A stretch of 64,000 bases of DNA from Thermotoga sp. Ku-13t. GTDB lineage: Bacteria; Thermotogota; Thermotogae; Thermotogales; DSM-5069. Below the pieces are notes generated by a model. It was not told where the DNA came from and ran no database searches. It worked only from the letters and a program-made list of their open reading frames with translations. The DNA lies in the NCBI RefSeq assembly GCF_011057685.1, contig NZ_LNFY01000001.1:310001-374000 (forward strand), read 5' to 3'. The translations under genes were made by a program, and so were the position numbers. Of the stretch, positions 41,465 through 50,806 are shown piece by piece. Position 1 is the stretch's first letter; each line of letters begins with the position of its first letter.

Positions 41465-42967
41465 CTATTTTTTAGCAACGTAGTTACTCATGGCTAACGT
41501 TAAAAGCTTTTCTTCTGAGAAATCGTTGCGTTCAACTTGACCTGCGATCATTCCGTTGGAAATGACTATGATCCTGTCAGAAATACCAATCAGCTCAGGA
41601 AGGTACGAAGAAATGAATATGACAGCTTTACCTTGACTCGCGACTTCATTGATGAGTCGATAAATTTCGGCTTTTGCCCCAACGTCTATTCCGTTCGTTG
41701 GCTCATCAAGTATGAGGATGTTCGCCAGTCTGCCCAGCCATCTCGCCAGAACAACCTTCTGCTGGTTTCCGCCACTCAATTTCTGAACTGGATGAAATAT
41801 GCTTGGAGTTTTAATGGAAAATTTGCGTACCTGATTAAGGGCTAATTCTCTCGCTCTCCGATGATCCACGAAGAGCTTCAGTCGGGCCAAGATGTCTGAA
41901 TAATTAACAGAATTTATGTTGAATTCGACATTTTGAATTGAAAAGATTCCTTGCGTTCGTCTGTCTTCGGGAAGATAACCAATTCCATGCTGTATAGCAT
42001 TTCTGGGAGATCTTATTTCAACTTTTCTACCCTGCACATAAATCGAGCCGGACTCGATGGGATCCAGACCGTAAAGCGCCCTGGCTATCTCGGTACGCCC
42101 AGCACCAACTAAACCATACATGCCAAGTATTTCACCGGACCGGAGCGAGAAAGAAATGTCCTTGAATTTTTTGCCGGTAAGGTTTTCGACCCGCAGAAGT
42201 TCCTCACCAATTGGGATTTGCTGCTTGTAGTACATTTCCTCGATCTTTCTGCCAACCATTAAGGGTACCAGTTCCTCCACTGATTTAAGCTCAGAAACTT
42301 TGTATGTGCCAACAACTTTTCCATCTTTTAGTACTGTAACGGTGTCACAGATCTCGAAAACTTCCTCGAGGTTATGGGATATGTATATGACTCCAACATT
42401 CTGACGTTTCAACGCTTTGATCATGCTGAAAAGTAGTTGTTTCTCCCTGCTGGTCAACACTGCTGTTGGTTCGTCAAAGATGACTAACTTAGGATTCATG
42501 AGTAACACCTTAGCTATAGTTACCATTTCCTTTTCAGCCAAGCTCAAATTCTTTATTGGTTTAGTGACATCAATGTCCAAACCAACTTCCCTGAGGAATC
42601 GTTGTGCGTCAAGCTTCATCTTTTTCCATCTCACGAAACCAAAACGTGTTGGCTGGGTACCGAGAAAGAAATTCTCCGCAACACTCATGTCAGGTGCTAT
42701 CATCACATCTTGATACACAGCAAAAATGCCCAATTTTCTCGAAAGGATAGGATCGATTCTTCTCAGTTCTCGCCCAAGAAAATAGATATTACCGCTGTCC
42801 TTTTCGTAAGCACCGGTAATTATTTTTATCAGTGTGGATTTACCAGCGCCATTCTCTCCAACTAAACCTCGCACTTCGCCAGGACTGAGAGTCAAGCTCA
42901 CGTTGTCCAGCGCCTTCACACCAGGAAATGATTTACTCACCCCTTCTATTTTGAGCAATTCCGTCAT
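41465..42967 (-). CDS. Ribose-type ABC transporter ATPase (RbsA-like, double domain)
   Basis: A 500-residue ATPase with two ABC domains as in CUT2 systems. The first has Walker A GENGAGKSTL (about 37-46), LSLAEKEMV and Walker B LVIFDEPTA. The second has a degenerate Walker A GLVGAGRTEIARAL, signature LSGGNQQKV and ILILDEPTNGID. The ATG overlaps the stop of the DeoC-like gene. It energises uptake of the operon's sugar. Confidence 0.93.
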   Translation of the reverse strand: MTELLKIEGVSKSFPGVKALDNVSLTLSPGEVRGLVGENGAGKSTLIKIITGAYEKDSGNIYFLGRELRRIDPILSRKLGIFAVYQDVMIAPDMSVAENFFLGTQPTRFGFVRWKKMKLDAQRFLREVGLDIDVTKPIKNLSLAEKEMVTIAKVLLMNPKLVIFDEPTAVLTSREKQLLFSMIKALKRQNVGVIYISHNLEEVFEICDTVTVLKDGKVVGTYKVSELKSVEELVPLMVGRKIEEMYYKQQIPIGEELLRVENLTGKKFKDISFSLRSGEILGMYGLVGAGRTEIARALYGLDPIESGSIYVQGRKVEIRSPRNAIQHGIGYLPEDRRTQGIFSIQNVEFNINSVNYSDILARLKLFVDHRRARELALNQVRKFSIKTPSIFHPVQKLSGGNQQKVVLARWLGRLANILILDEPTNGIDVGAKAEIYRLINEVASQGKAVIFISSYLPELIGISDRIIVISNGMIAGQVERNDFSEEKLLTLAMSNYVAKK

Positions 42968-43644
42968 TACTTTCCCTCGCTTTCAAACTGGCTTATGATG
43001 TCCACGGCATGACTGCTGCCGAATAAACTTGCGCCCAACTGCAAGAAGTGCTTGACTTGGTCTGCTGTTCTGATACCACCCGAGACTTTGATTGGCTTTT
43101 TATCCCCAAGCACACTTTTCATTATGACTACGTCTTCGTACGTCGTAGGCCTTGGCCCGAATCCAGTACCCGTCTTCACATAATCAACTTCTTCGATGTC
43201 ATGAAGAATTTCGCATAGATATCTCAACTCATGTTCGTTCAACCTGCTGACTTCAACTATGATCTTACATACTCTGCCCATTGCTTTTGTCAAGCGAGAA
43301 ACTGCAACGATCTCGTCGTGGACGTAATCCCAATCATTGGATTTAACAGCACAGAGATTCAAAACCACGTCGAAATCGGTGATCTTTGGGCTCAGGCTTG
43401 AATAATAGTCAATCTGAGCAAGTTTAACTTCTGTAGGGCTGTAGCCGAGGGGAAAGTCCACACCAACGACAATTCCTACATCGCTGTTACTTGTTAACTC
43501 TATCGCAAGCGGTATGTAACACCATGGAACAGACACAGCTCTTACGTTTTTCTGTACTGATTTGTTGATGAAGTCGATAACTTCTTTTTTATCCACATCT
43601 GGTGACAGTAATGTGCTATCGAACAGCTTGCTGATCTTGTTCAA
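42967..43644 (-). CDS. DeoC-like (deoxyribose-phosphate aldolase family) protein
   Basis: About 225 residues, class I aldolase. LFDSTLLSPD matches the IDHTLLKP start of DeoC; DVVLN holds the conserved aspartate, VKTGTGFGPRPTTYEDV the Schiff-base lysine, and IKVSGGIRT the second lysine. All key residues are kept. I choose TTG 43644, with AAAGG upstream, since it gives the normal DeoC N-terminus; starts at 43680 or 43713 would run through the intercistronic hairpin. It could cleave 2-deoxyribose-5-phosphate or a related sugar phosphate. Confidence 0.82.
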   Translation of the reverse strand: MNKISKLFDSTLLSPDVDKKEVIDFINKSVQKNVRAVSVPWCYIPLAIELTSNSDVGIVVGVDFPLGYSPTEVKLAQIDYYSSLSPKITDFDVVLNLCAVKSNDWDYVHDEIVAVSRLTKAMGRVCKIIVEVSRLNEHELRYLCEILHDIEEVDYVKTGTGFGPRPTTYEDVVIMKSVLGDKKPIKVSGGIRTADQVKHFLQLGASLFGSSHAVDIISQFESEGK

Positions 43645-43668
43645 AATTGACCAACCTTTCTTGTGGAA

Positions 43669-43689
43669 GGAGGGGGACATGCCCCCTCC
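43669..43689 (-). promoter_or_regulatory. Intercistronic hairpin after the ribose-type binding protein
   Basis: GGAGGGGG and CCCCCTCC form a perfect 8-bp stem with a 5-base loop between the binding-protein gene and the DeoC-like gene. No T run follows. It is the third such hairpin after a binding-protein gene in this window. Confidence 0.72.
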
Positions 43690-43719
43690 TGCCTGTGATC
43701 GCAAGTGAGTCAATTTAGA

Positions 43720-44685
43720 TCAGTATCTCTTTCTGAGATATGGATCAAGAACCCATTTAAGCTCATCCATATTTTCTTTTGTTACAACGTACACTCCTGT
43801 GTCGAAATACTGGGGCAATGGTTCGCCATGGATAGCCATGAATGCGAACATAACGCCCTTGTAACCCATACCGTGAGGATCCTGCACAATTAAAGCTTTC
43901 AAGCTACCATTTCTCAGTGCCTCGACTTCCTGCGGATCTGAGTCGTAGGCCACAGCAATTATCTTATCGTGCAACTTCCTTTCTTCTATCACTCTCGCAA
44001 CGCCATCTCCTGTGTGGTTGTTGTCGGCGAAAACGGCAACAAGTTGATCACCATAAGCCGTGACGAGGTCCTCCATTGCTGCTGCAGCTTTTGCTATGTC
44101 GTTGTCAACATACCTGGTTGGGAGGATTTCAAGATCTGGTGCGAGCTCTTTAAGCCTCGTCTTGAACCCTTCATCCCTGTCAATGAGGACCTGAACACCT
44201 GCCATAGAGCTTATCAATCCGACCTTACCTTTCAGTGGTTTTCCTGCCTTTTTCAGAAGCTCGACGATCTTCTCAGCGGCCAGCGCGCCGCCAAGTCTGT
44301 TGTTCGTTGCGAGGAATGAGTGATATCCCGTGTCGTGCACAAAATTGTCGATGAGAATGATCTTGATCCCCTGCTGGTAAGCCTTGTTCAAAGCAGGTGC
44401 CGTTGCATGAGAACTCGTCGAAGCGATTACGATTGCATCGGGTTTGGTCCTGATAACGTCCTCGAGAATCGCAACTTGCTTATCGATGTCTGCTTCGGAC
44501 GGAGGACCATACACTGTTACTTTGATCAAACCCTGCAGGTCACGTTCCGCATTCTTCGCACCAACGATCGTGTACTGCCAGAACTCAGAGTCAGTGGCCT
44601 TCACAATGAAAGCGATGTTGTAGGCTCCCAAGACGCTAACTGTGAACACGGCAAGAACAACAGGCACGAGAAGCAACCTCTTCAT
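43720..44685 (-). CDS. Ribose-type ABC transporter substrate-binding protein (RbsB-like)
   Basis: A 321-residue exported protein: signal peptide about 1-20 (MKRLLLVPVVLAVFTVSVLG), then YNIAFIVKATDSEFWQYTI and IVIASTSSHATAPALNKAY, the periplasmic-binding type 4 fold, ending with VVAVFADNNHTGDGVARVIE and ALIVQDPHGMGYKGV. It is the first gene of the ten-gene operon 44685-34423. The ligand is a sugar or polyol of unknown identity. AGAGGGGGTG precedes the ATG. Confidence 0.9.
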   Translation of the reverse strand: MKRLLLVPVVLAVFTVSVLGAYNIAFIVKATDSEFWQYTIVGAKNAERDLQGLIKVTVYGPPSEADIDKQVAILEDVIRTKPDAIVIASTSSHATAPALNKAYQQGIKIILIDNFVHDTGYHSFLATNNRLGGALAAEKIVELLKKAGKPLKGKVGLISSMAGVQVLIDRDEGFKTRLKELAPDLEILPTRYVDNDIAKAAAAMEDLVTAYGDQLVAVFADNNHTGDGVARVIEERKLHDKIIAVAYDSDPQEVEALRNGSLKALIVQDPHGMGYKGVMFAFMAIHGEPLPQYFDTGVYVVTKENMDELKWVLDPYLRKRY

Positions 44686-44700
44686 ACACGCACCCCCTCT

Positions 44701-44732
44701 GAAAGTTGTTCTATTATAATGTTATAACTTTC
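44701..44732. promoter_or_regulatory. Operator region of the ribose-type operon
   Basis: GAAAGTT (44701-44707) and AACTTTC (44726-44732) are inverted arms. The right half contains the palindrome GTTATAAC (44721-44728), close to the GT-N-TA-N-AC form of GntR/HutC operators. Between them the minus strand carries TATAAT (44719-44714), a likely -10. The element lies 16-47 bases before the binding-protein ATG. Binding by the GntR/UTRA protein of the operon is an inference. Confidence 0.5.
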
Positions 44733-44875
44733 TATCCAAACGTCAAGCATGATTTTCCGAAATTTTTACTAGATATTCTGCTTCACAGACTATCAGCACC
44801 TGGTAGTGATTGAAAACGTAATTTTTCTCGTTATTTCTTTCGAAACCTTGCAGAGTTCTTGCGTTCCTTCACCCG

Positions 44876-44884
44876 TGCTAAAAT
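44876..44884 (+). promoter_or_regulatory. Extended -10 promoter of the chemoreceptor gene
   Basis: TGCTAAAAT, an extended -10, lies 20 bases before the TTG start at 44905. The -35 (TTCTTG, 17 bases upstream) is weak. Confidence 0.5.
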
Positions 44885-44904
44885 CGTCAGCGGGATGAAT
44901 CGAA

Positions 44905-46851
44905 TTGAAGAGTATCCGCTCGCGAATGCTCGTATGGCTGCTGGTACCATTCGTAACGTTTTCGATCTTCATCGCGTATCTGGTTTACAGGAACGTGTCT
45001 CTGTCTGCAGTCACGATGGTTGAAGTAGCTGCACAGAAACTGGTATTGCTCGGCAGCAGGACTGTTACGGAATGGTTGAACAGGATCGCCGATCGAGTCA
45101 AGATTCTGGCAGAGAAGAAAGTAATCGCTCAGATAACAATCGAAGGCGCGGAAGATCTCTTCATCAGCTACGATGATGGAATAGCCAGGTCAACGAAGAC
45201 ACAAACAGCTGACATATCGGAGAAGACTTACTTCAGAGAAATCTTCTCAGGTAAAGATTTGATAATCAGTCAGCCGGATCTTTCACCTTTTACTTCATCT
45301 CCTTCCTTCGTCGTTGCCGCAGCCTTTAAGGATTATCAGGGGAAAACGCTTGGTTTGTACGGTGCAGTGGTATCACTTGAAACGTTAGGAAAATTGGTCG
45401 ATGAAATCAAGCTCAGTCAACAGAGTTTCCCAGTCGTTGTGTCTTCTTCGGGAGCAGTGATGGTTCATCCGGACCGCTCACAGGTGATGAGGCTCAACCT
45501 GTCGAGAGCGAACGAACAGTTAGGATACAGGGGATTAAGTGAGATTGGTGAAAGAATGACAAAACTTGAAAGTGGCTTTGGAACTTTCACCGATGACAAA
45601 GGCCGTGAACATTACATCTTCTTCACCCCCATCAAGAGTTCTCCAGGATGGTCGCTTGGGATCGTCGTTCCAGTGGATGAGGTACTGAAGGATGCTCGAA
45701 GCATGAGCACACTGGTCGTGATATTTTTTGCTGTACTCGTGGGAGTTATTTCTTTTGTTGTTTACATGGTTTCCAATTCTGTTACAAAACCTATCAAGAA
45801 ACTCGCGGGACAGGTGGACGAGTTCGGAAAAGGAAATCTCTCAGTGACTTTCAAGGTGGAAAGCAAGGATGAAACTTTCCAAATAGCTCACGCACTGCAG
45901 CAGATGGCGTCTACTCTGAAAAACACAGTTCAAAAGATTCTTCAGGTTTCCGATGATATAGACAAGCTATCTAAAGATTTTCAGCAAGACTCTGTTGGGC
46001 TCGAGAACTCGTGTCAAGAGCTGAGCAATCAAATGAATGAGATCTCACACTCGTTGAGTGAAGCTTCTCATCTTCTCAGACAGTTCGTGGAGGGGGTCAA
46101 CGAAGTTTCCAGCAATGCGCAAAATGTTGCTAAAGCTTCCCAGGAGCTGGCTGAGAAATTGGAACAAGCAAGGAAAATCACACAAGAAGGCCATAAGGCC
46201 CTCGAATCGATAATTGGCCTCATCAACGCCTCGCGAGACAAATCGGGCCTCACAGCTGAAGTGGTCGAAGAGTTGTCCATCCGGGCGCAGCGGATAGAAG
46301 AAATCGTCAACACTATCAACTCTATCGCAGAACAAACGAACCTTCTCGCATTGAATGCCGCGATAGAGGCGGCCAGAGCGGGTGAGGCTGGTAGGGGATT
46401 CGCTGTTGTAGCCGATGAAATTCGGAAGCTCGCTGAACAGAGTAAGCTATCGACTCAAAGAATAAACGAAATACTCAGTGGTATAAGGCTTGAAGCTGAA
46501 AAAGCTGCAAACGCAACTAGGGACATGGTGGTATCCATTCAGCAGATGAGTCAAGAGTCTGGCAACATTATGGCATCACTCGATCAGATGGCAAAGCATA
46601 TCATCGAGATAGCGTCGATGTCTGACAACCTTGCTGCAAGTGCACAGGAACAGAGCGCAGCATCAGAACAGATGAACGCCGCAGTCAAGTCTTTTGAGCG
46701 ATCGATGACATCCATTCTGGAGAAGGTCCGGAAAATGGGTCGATCTGTGCTTGATCAGCTGAACATCAGCAGCCAGATCAACGAAGCAAGCCTAAGGCTT
46801 GTCGAACTTGCCCAGGTATTGCGTCAGCACACTGGTCATTTCAAACTGTGA
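44905..46851 (+). CDS. Methyl-accepting chemotaxis protein with dCache sensor
   Basis: A 648-residue chemoreceptor. TM1 is about 8-29, the extracellular double-Cache ligand domain about 35-270 ([34 protein letters not shown]), TM2 about 272-293, then HAMP ([20 protein letters not shown]) and the coiled-coil signalling domain. The conserved hairpin tip [20 protein letters not shown] starts near residue 476. No CheR-docking pentapeptide is seen at the C-terminus. TTG 44905 follows GGGATGA. It divides the ribose-type and glycogen-related regions; the ligand is unknown. Confidence 0.92.
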   Translation: MKSIRSRMLVWLLVPFVTFSIFIAYLVYRNVSLSAVTMVEVAAQKLVLLGSRTVTEWLNRIADRVKILAEKKVIAQITIEGAEDLFISYDDGIARSTKTQTADISEKTYFREIFSGKDLIISQPDLSPFTSSPSFVVAAAFKDYQGKTLGLYGAVVSLETLGKLVDEIKLSQQSFPVVVSSSGAVMVHPDRSQVMRLNLSRANEQLGYRGLSEIGERMTKLESGFGTFTDDKGREHYIFFTPIKSSPGWSLGIVVPVDEVLKDARSMSTLVVIFFAVLVGVISFVVYMVSNSVTKPIKKLAGQVDEFGKGNLSVTFKVESKDETFQIAHALQQMASTLKNTVQKILQVSDDIDKLSKDFQQDSVGLENSCQELSNQMNEISHSLSEASHLLRQFVEGVNEVSSNAQNVAKASQELAEKLEQARKITQEGHKALESIIGLINASRDKSGLTAEVVEELSIRAQRIEEIVNTINSIAEQTNLLALNAAIEAARAGEAGRGFAVVADEIRKLAEQSKLSTQRINEILSGIRLEAEKAANATRDMVVSIQQMSQESGNIMASLDQMAKHIIEIASMSDNLAASAQEQSAASEQMNAAVKSFERSMTSILEKVRKMGRSVLDQLNISSQINEASLRLVELAQVLRQHTGHFKL

Positions 46852-46960
46852 TTTTGGAGCTTGTAACGTTTGTGGAGTAGCTGGGGCGTGGAAAGTTAGG
46901 GCTATTCTGGGTGATCTTGACTCGTAAGCGCATTTCGGCGTAGCACGGGAGGTCGGCTCG

Positions 46961-49090
46961 ATCAGCATCAATCCTGAGAGTAACGTACATCTGCAAACCA
47001 AAAGGGGTTATCCAAAGCTGGGTGCGACGCCGGATGAAACCGGTGTGAACTTCGCCATCTTCAGCAGGCATGGCAGAAGAGTGATACTGGAACTGTATCA
47101 GAACTACTACGACGATAGGCCATCGCACAGGTTCGTGCTGGACCCCATCAGAAACAGAACGGGAGACATCTGGCACATCTATGTCTACGGTGTTGGGCAC
47201 GGTCAGTACTATGGATGGCGCATCGATGGAGAATACGATCCAGCAAACGGTAAAAGGTTCAACGTCAACAAGCTTCTCATCGATCCCTACGCGAAGGCCA
47301 TATCGTCTTCGATCGACTGGGAAGAAGATTACATCTACGGTTATGACAGAAACTCTCCCGAAAAGGATCTCTCTTTCTCGATGCTGGATTCCGCTCAGAG
47401 TCCTGCAAAATCCATCGTCATAGACGATTCGAAGTACGATTGGGGGAACGATAAAAGGCCTAAGATTCCGTGGAAAGATACTATTATTTACGAAATGCAC
47501 GTTCGCTTTTTCACCATCAGTCCCACTTCCAGGGTGAAACATCTCGGTACGTACAGAGGATTGATGGAGAAACTGGATCATCTCAAGGAACTTGGAGTGA
47601 CGACCATAGAATTGATGCCAGTCTTCGAGTTCTCGGTGAACTCGAACACTAACATTAATCCGTTCACCGGCAAACGTCTGAAAGACATGTGGGGATACAA
47701 TCCTCTCGGTTTCTTCGCAGTGACTGGCAACTATTCTACCGGTGTGAAGTTAGGAGAGCAGGTGTTCGAATTCAAAGACTTGGTCAAGGAACTGCACAGG
47801 CACGGTTTCGAAGTGATACTGGACGTTGTTTACAACCACACAGGAGAAGGAAACGAGCTGGGTCCAACACTCTCTTTCAGGGGTATCGACAACGAGATCT
47901 ACTACATGCTCGATACAAAGAACAAAAGGTACTATTTGAACTATTCCGGGTGTGGTAACACCATGAACTGTAATCATCCGGTCGTCAAGGAGATGATCAT
48001 AGACAGTCTGAGGTACTGGGCCACAGAGATGCACGTGGATGGCTTCAGATTCGATCTGGCCGCCATCTTGGGTAGAACACCGGATGGAAGATGGATCGGT
48101 GACTTCTCGCTGCTCAAAGACATCTCTGAAGATGCAATCTTGCACGATTTGAAGCTCATCGCAGAAGGCTGGGATGCGGCGGGAGGATACTTTCTCGGGC
48201 AATTTCCTGAGGGCTGGGCAGAATGGAACGGGAAGTACAGAGATACCGTGCGACGCTTCGTCAGGGGTGATGAGGGTGTCGTCGCGGAGCTCGCCACGCG
48301 GATTGCGGGAAGTGCGGATCTGTACGCGGGTAGATCACCGCACGCGAGCATAAATTTTGTTACCTGCCACGATGGTTTCACGCTGAGAGATCTGGTGACG
48401 TACCGTTACAAACACAACGAGGCAAATGGGGAGGGTAACAGAGACGGCGCGGATGAGAATTTCAGCTGCAACTACGGTGTGGAGGGCGAAACGGACGATC
48501 CGGTGATCAACAGAATCAGAAAACAGCAGGTGAAAAACTTCATTACGATCTTGATGGTTTCACACGGTACTCCGATGGTTTTGATGGGTGATGAGATGTA
48601 CAGGACACAGAAAGGCAATAACAACGCCTACTGTCACGACGATGAGACGACCTGGCTTGACTGGACCTTGAAGGAAAAGTACAAGGACATCTTCAGGTTC
48701 ATGAAGAAGATGATCGAGTTCAGAAAATCTCATCCCGCGCTGAGGAGAGAACATTTCTTTTCAGGTCAACCCACGAGCAGAGGCATTCCCGATCTCACGT
48801 GGCATGGAATCAGACCATTCGAACCGGATTTTTCATATCATTCGCGTTCGATCGCGTTCATGATCAGCGGTGATGTTGGAAACGGCGAGCAAGACGACGA
48901 TATCTACGTCATTTTGAATCAATGGAGAGAACCGCTCAGATTCGTACTTCCTTATCTGCATGGAAAGAGCTGGTACAGAGTGGTTGATACTTCAAAAGAT
49001 TGTCCCGACGATTTCCTTGACGAACCTCAGCATGCTGGATACGTTTACACGGTTCAGCCGCATAGCTCTGTGGTCTTTGTCGGAAGATGA
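46961..49090 (+). CDS. glgX: Glycogen debranching enzyme / isoamylase (GlgX/TreX type, GH13)
   Basis: About 709 residues from the proposed start. The N-terminal CBM48-like domain begins KRGYPKLGATPDETGVNFAI, and the GH13 barrel has DVVYNHTGEG, VDGFRFDLAA (nucleophile D), LIAEGWDAAG (acid E) and FVTCHDGFTLRDL. It splits alpha-1,6 branches of glycogen or amylopectin. No ATG, GTG or TTG lies between the in-frame TAA at 46925 and GTG 47045, which would delete the start of the domain. GGGAGG (46947-46952) points at ATC 46961 with an 8-base spacing, so AUC initiation is inferred. Confidence 0.83.
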   Translation: MSINPESNVHLQTKRGYPKLGATPDETGVNFAIFSRHGRRVILELYQNYYDDRPSHRFVLDPIRNRTGDIWHIYVYGVGHGQYYGWRIDGEYDPANGKRFNVNKLLIDPYAKAISSSIDWEEDYIYGYDRNSPEKDLSFSMLDSAQSPAKSIVIDDSKYDWGNDKRPKIPWKDTIIYEMHVRFFTISPTSRVKHLGTYRGLMEKLDHLKELGVTTIELMPVFEFSVNSNTNINPFTGKRLKDMWGYNPLGFFAVTGNYSTGVKLGEQVFEFKDLVKELHRHGFEVILDVVYNHTGEGNELGPTLSFRGIDNEIYYMLDTKNKRYYLNYSGCGNTMNCNHPVVKEMIIDSLRYWATEMHVDGFRFDLAAILGRTPDGRWIGDFSLLKDISEDAILHDLKLIAEGWDAAGGYFLGQFPEGWAEWNGKYRDTVRRFVRGDEGVVAELATRIAGSADLYAGRSPHASINFVTCHDGFTLRDLVTYRYKHNEANGEGNRDGADENFSCNYGVEGETDDPVINRIRKQQVKNFITILMVSHGTPMVLMGDEMYRTQKGNNNAYCHDDETTWLDWTLKEKYKDIFRFMKKMIEFRKSHPALRREHFFSGQPTSRGIPDLTWHGIRPFEPDFSYHSRSIAFMISGDVGNGEQDDDIYVILNQWREPLRFVLPYLHGKSWYRVVDTSKDCPDDFLDEPQHAGYVYTVQPHSSVVFVGR

Positions 49091-49115
49091 GATTTCCGCT
49101 GGAGGGTGGTAGCAC

Positions 49116-50258
49116 GTGAAGAAGATAGGCATCGTCGGTGGAGGTCAGCTCGCCAGGATGATGTGCCTCGAGGCAAAGAGAATGGGATTTCACGTCGTGG
49201 TGCTGGACCCCACACCGAAGAGTCCCGCCGGCCAGATCGCGGACGAAGAGATCGTCGCAGGTTTCTTCGATTCGAGCAAGATAGAGGAACTAGTCAGGAA
49301 AGTGGACGTGACCACTGTTGATCTCGAAAACGTCGATGTGGAGACTTTGAAAAAACTCTGTCTGGAAGGCTACGAGGTTCACCCTTCCCCGTTCGTTCTG
49401 GAAATCATTCGAGACAAGTTCTTTCAGAAAGAATTCCTAAGGTCCAAAAACATACCTGTCGCCGACTACAAACCCGTGCTGGATCTTCGAGAAGACGTAA
49501 AGAGTTTTGGCTTTCCGGTGGTTCAAAAACTGCGGTGGGGCGGTTACGACGGAAGGGGAGTGTTTGTTCTGAAATCTGAAAAAGACCTGGAAAAGGCGTT
49601 GAAAGGCGAGACCTATCTTGAAAAGTTCGTCAGGATCAAAAAAGAACTGGCTGTGATGGTGGCGAGGAACAAAAAGGGTGACATAGCTTGCTATCCTGTG
49701 GTCGAAATGTATTTCGATGAGAAACAGAACATCTGTCAGACTGTCATTGCTCCTGCCAGGATCAACGAGAGGCTTTCAAAGCTTGCACAAGATATTGCCG
49801 TCAGTGTGGTTGAGGCTTTCGAAGGTGTCGGGATCTTTGGCATAGAGATGTTTCTTGATGAAGCGGACGAGCTGTTTGTGAACGAAGTGGCCCCGAGGCC
49901 ACACAATTCTGGTCATTACACGATAGAAGCGTGCGTCACAGACCAGTTCGAACAGCATATACGGGCCATAATGAACCTGCCGTTGGGCTCAACGAAGCTT
50001 CTCAGTCCCGCGGTCATGGTGAACATTCTCGGTGAAGAGAACCACAGAGGAAAGCCAGTGGTGAAAGGCCTGGAGGAGGCACTCGCCATAGAAGGTCTCT
50101 CGTTCCATTTCTACGGTAAGAAGGAAACCAGACCTTACAGGAAAATGGGTCACATCACAGTTCTTGATGAAGATGTGGAAAGAGCATTTCAAAAAGCCTT
50201 GAAAGCGAAGGAGATCCTCAAAATAATTTCTGAGGAGGTTCTGACATGCCAAAGGTAG
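49116..50258 (+). CDS. purK: N5-carboxyaminoimidazole ribonucleotide synthase
   Basis: A 380-residue ATP-grasp enzyme of purine synthesis that carboxylates AIR to N5-CAIR using ATP and bicarbonate. It has the [20 protein letters not shown] start, [20 protein letters not shown] in the ATP-grasp domain, and the PurK-specific [18 protein letters not shown] (about 263-280). The GTG start follows GGAGGGTGG. It overlaps purE by 13 bases; the two act in succession. Confidence 0.96.
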   Translation: MKKIGIVGGGQLARMMCLEAKRMGFHVVVLDPTPKSPAGQIADEEIVAGFFDSSKIEELVRKVDVTTVDLENVDVETLKKLCLEGYEVHPSPFVLEIIRDKFFQKEFLRSKNIPVADYKPVLDLREDVKSFGFPVVQKLRWGGYDGRGVFVLKSEKDLEKALKGETYLEKFVRIKKELAVMVARNKKGDIACYPVVEMYFDEKQNICQTVIAPARINERLSKLAQDIAVSVVEAFEGVGIFGIEMFLDEADELFVNEVAPRPHNSGHYTIEACVTDQFEQHIRAIMNLPLGSTKLLSPAVMVNILGEENHRGKPVVKGLEEALAIEGLSFHFYGKKETRPYRKMGHITVLDEDVERAFQKALKAKEILKIISEEVLTCQR

Positions 50259-50764
50259 GCATAATCATGGGAAGCGATTCGGATCTTTCTGTGATGAAGT
50301 TGGCTGCCGAAGTGCTCGAAGAGTTCGAGATAGAATACGAACTCACGATAGTTTCAGCGCACAGAACTGTGGAACGCATGGTTGAGTACGCAAAAACCGC
50401 TCACGAGCGGGGCGTGGAGGTCATCATCGCAGGTGCAGGAGGTGCCGCACACCTGCCAGGGATGGTGGCGAGCATAACGCATCTGCCAGTCATAGGAGTT
50501 CCCATAAAGACGACAGCACTGAATGGACTGGATTCTCTTTTGTCCATCGTGCAGATGCCCGCAGGGGTTCCCGTCGCGACGGTTGCTATAGACAACGCCA
50601 AGAACGCGGCGATACTCGCGGTGGCGATCCTGGGGATAAAATATCCTGACATAGCGGAGAAATTGAAAGCCTACAAGAAACGGATGCGCGATGAAGTGCT
50701 GCAGAAAGCAGGAAGGTTGGAACAGATGGGCTACAAACGGTATCTTCAGGAAAAAGGTGTATAA
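50246..50764 (+). CDS. purE: N5-CAIR mutase
   Basis: A 172-residue octameric-type enzyme that converts N5-CAIR to CAIR. It has the class I PurE motifs [12 protein letters not shown] (about 6-17), TIVSAHRT with the catalytic histidine, and [21 protein letters not shown] precedes the ATG inside the purK gene. Its stop codon overlaps a TATAAT box (50760-50765) that may start a separate transcript for the next gene. Confidence 0.96.
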   Translation: MPKVGIIMGSDSDLSVMKLAAEVLEEFEIEYELTIVSAHRTVERMVEYAKTAHERGVEVIIAGAGGAAHLPGMVASITHLPVIGVPIKTTALNGLDSLLSIVQMPAGVPVATVAIDNAKNAAILAVAILGIKYPDIAEKLKAYKKRMRDEVLQKAGRLEQMGYKRYLQEKGV

Positions 50765-50765
50765 T
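50760..50765 (+). promoter_or_regulatory. Possible -10 box before the exported protein gene
   Basis: A perfect TATAAT spans the purE stop codon, 41 bases before ATG 50807. The -35 region is poor, so cotranscription with purE is also possible. Confidence 0.35.
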
Positions 50766-50806
50766 AGGTTCACAGGTATTTGCTGGATAACCAAGGGGGG
50801 CTAACT

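Noticed and set aside
46852-46960. Possible separate small gene between the chemoreceptor and glgX
   Set aside because: All frames are short and interrupted, and the region is needed as leader for glgX.
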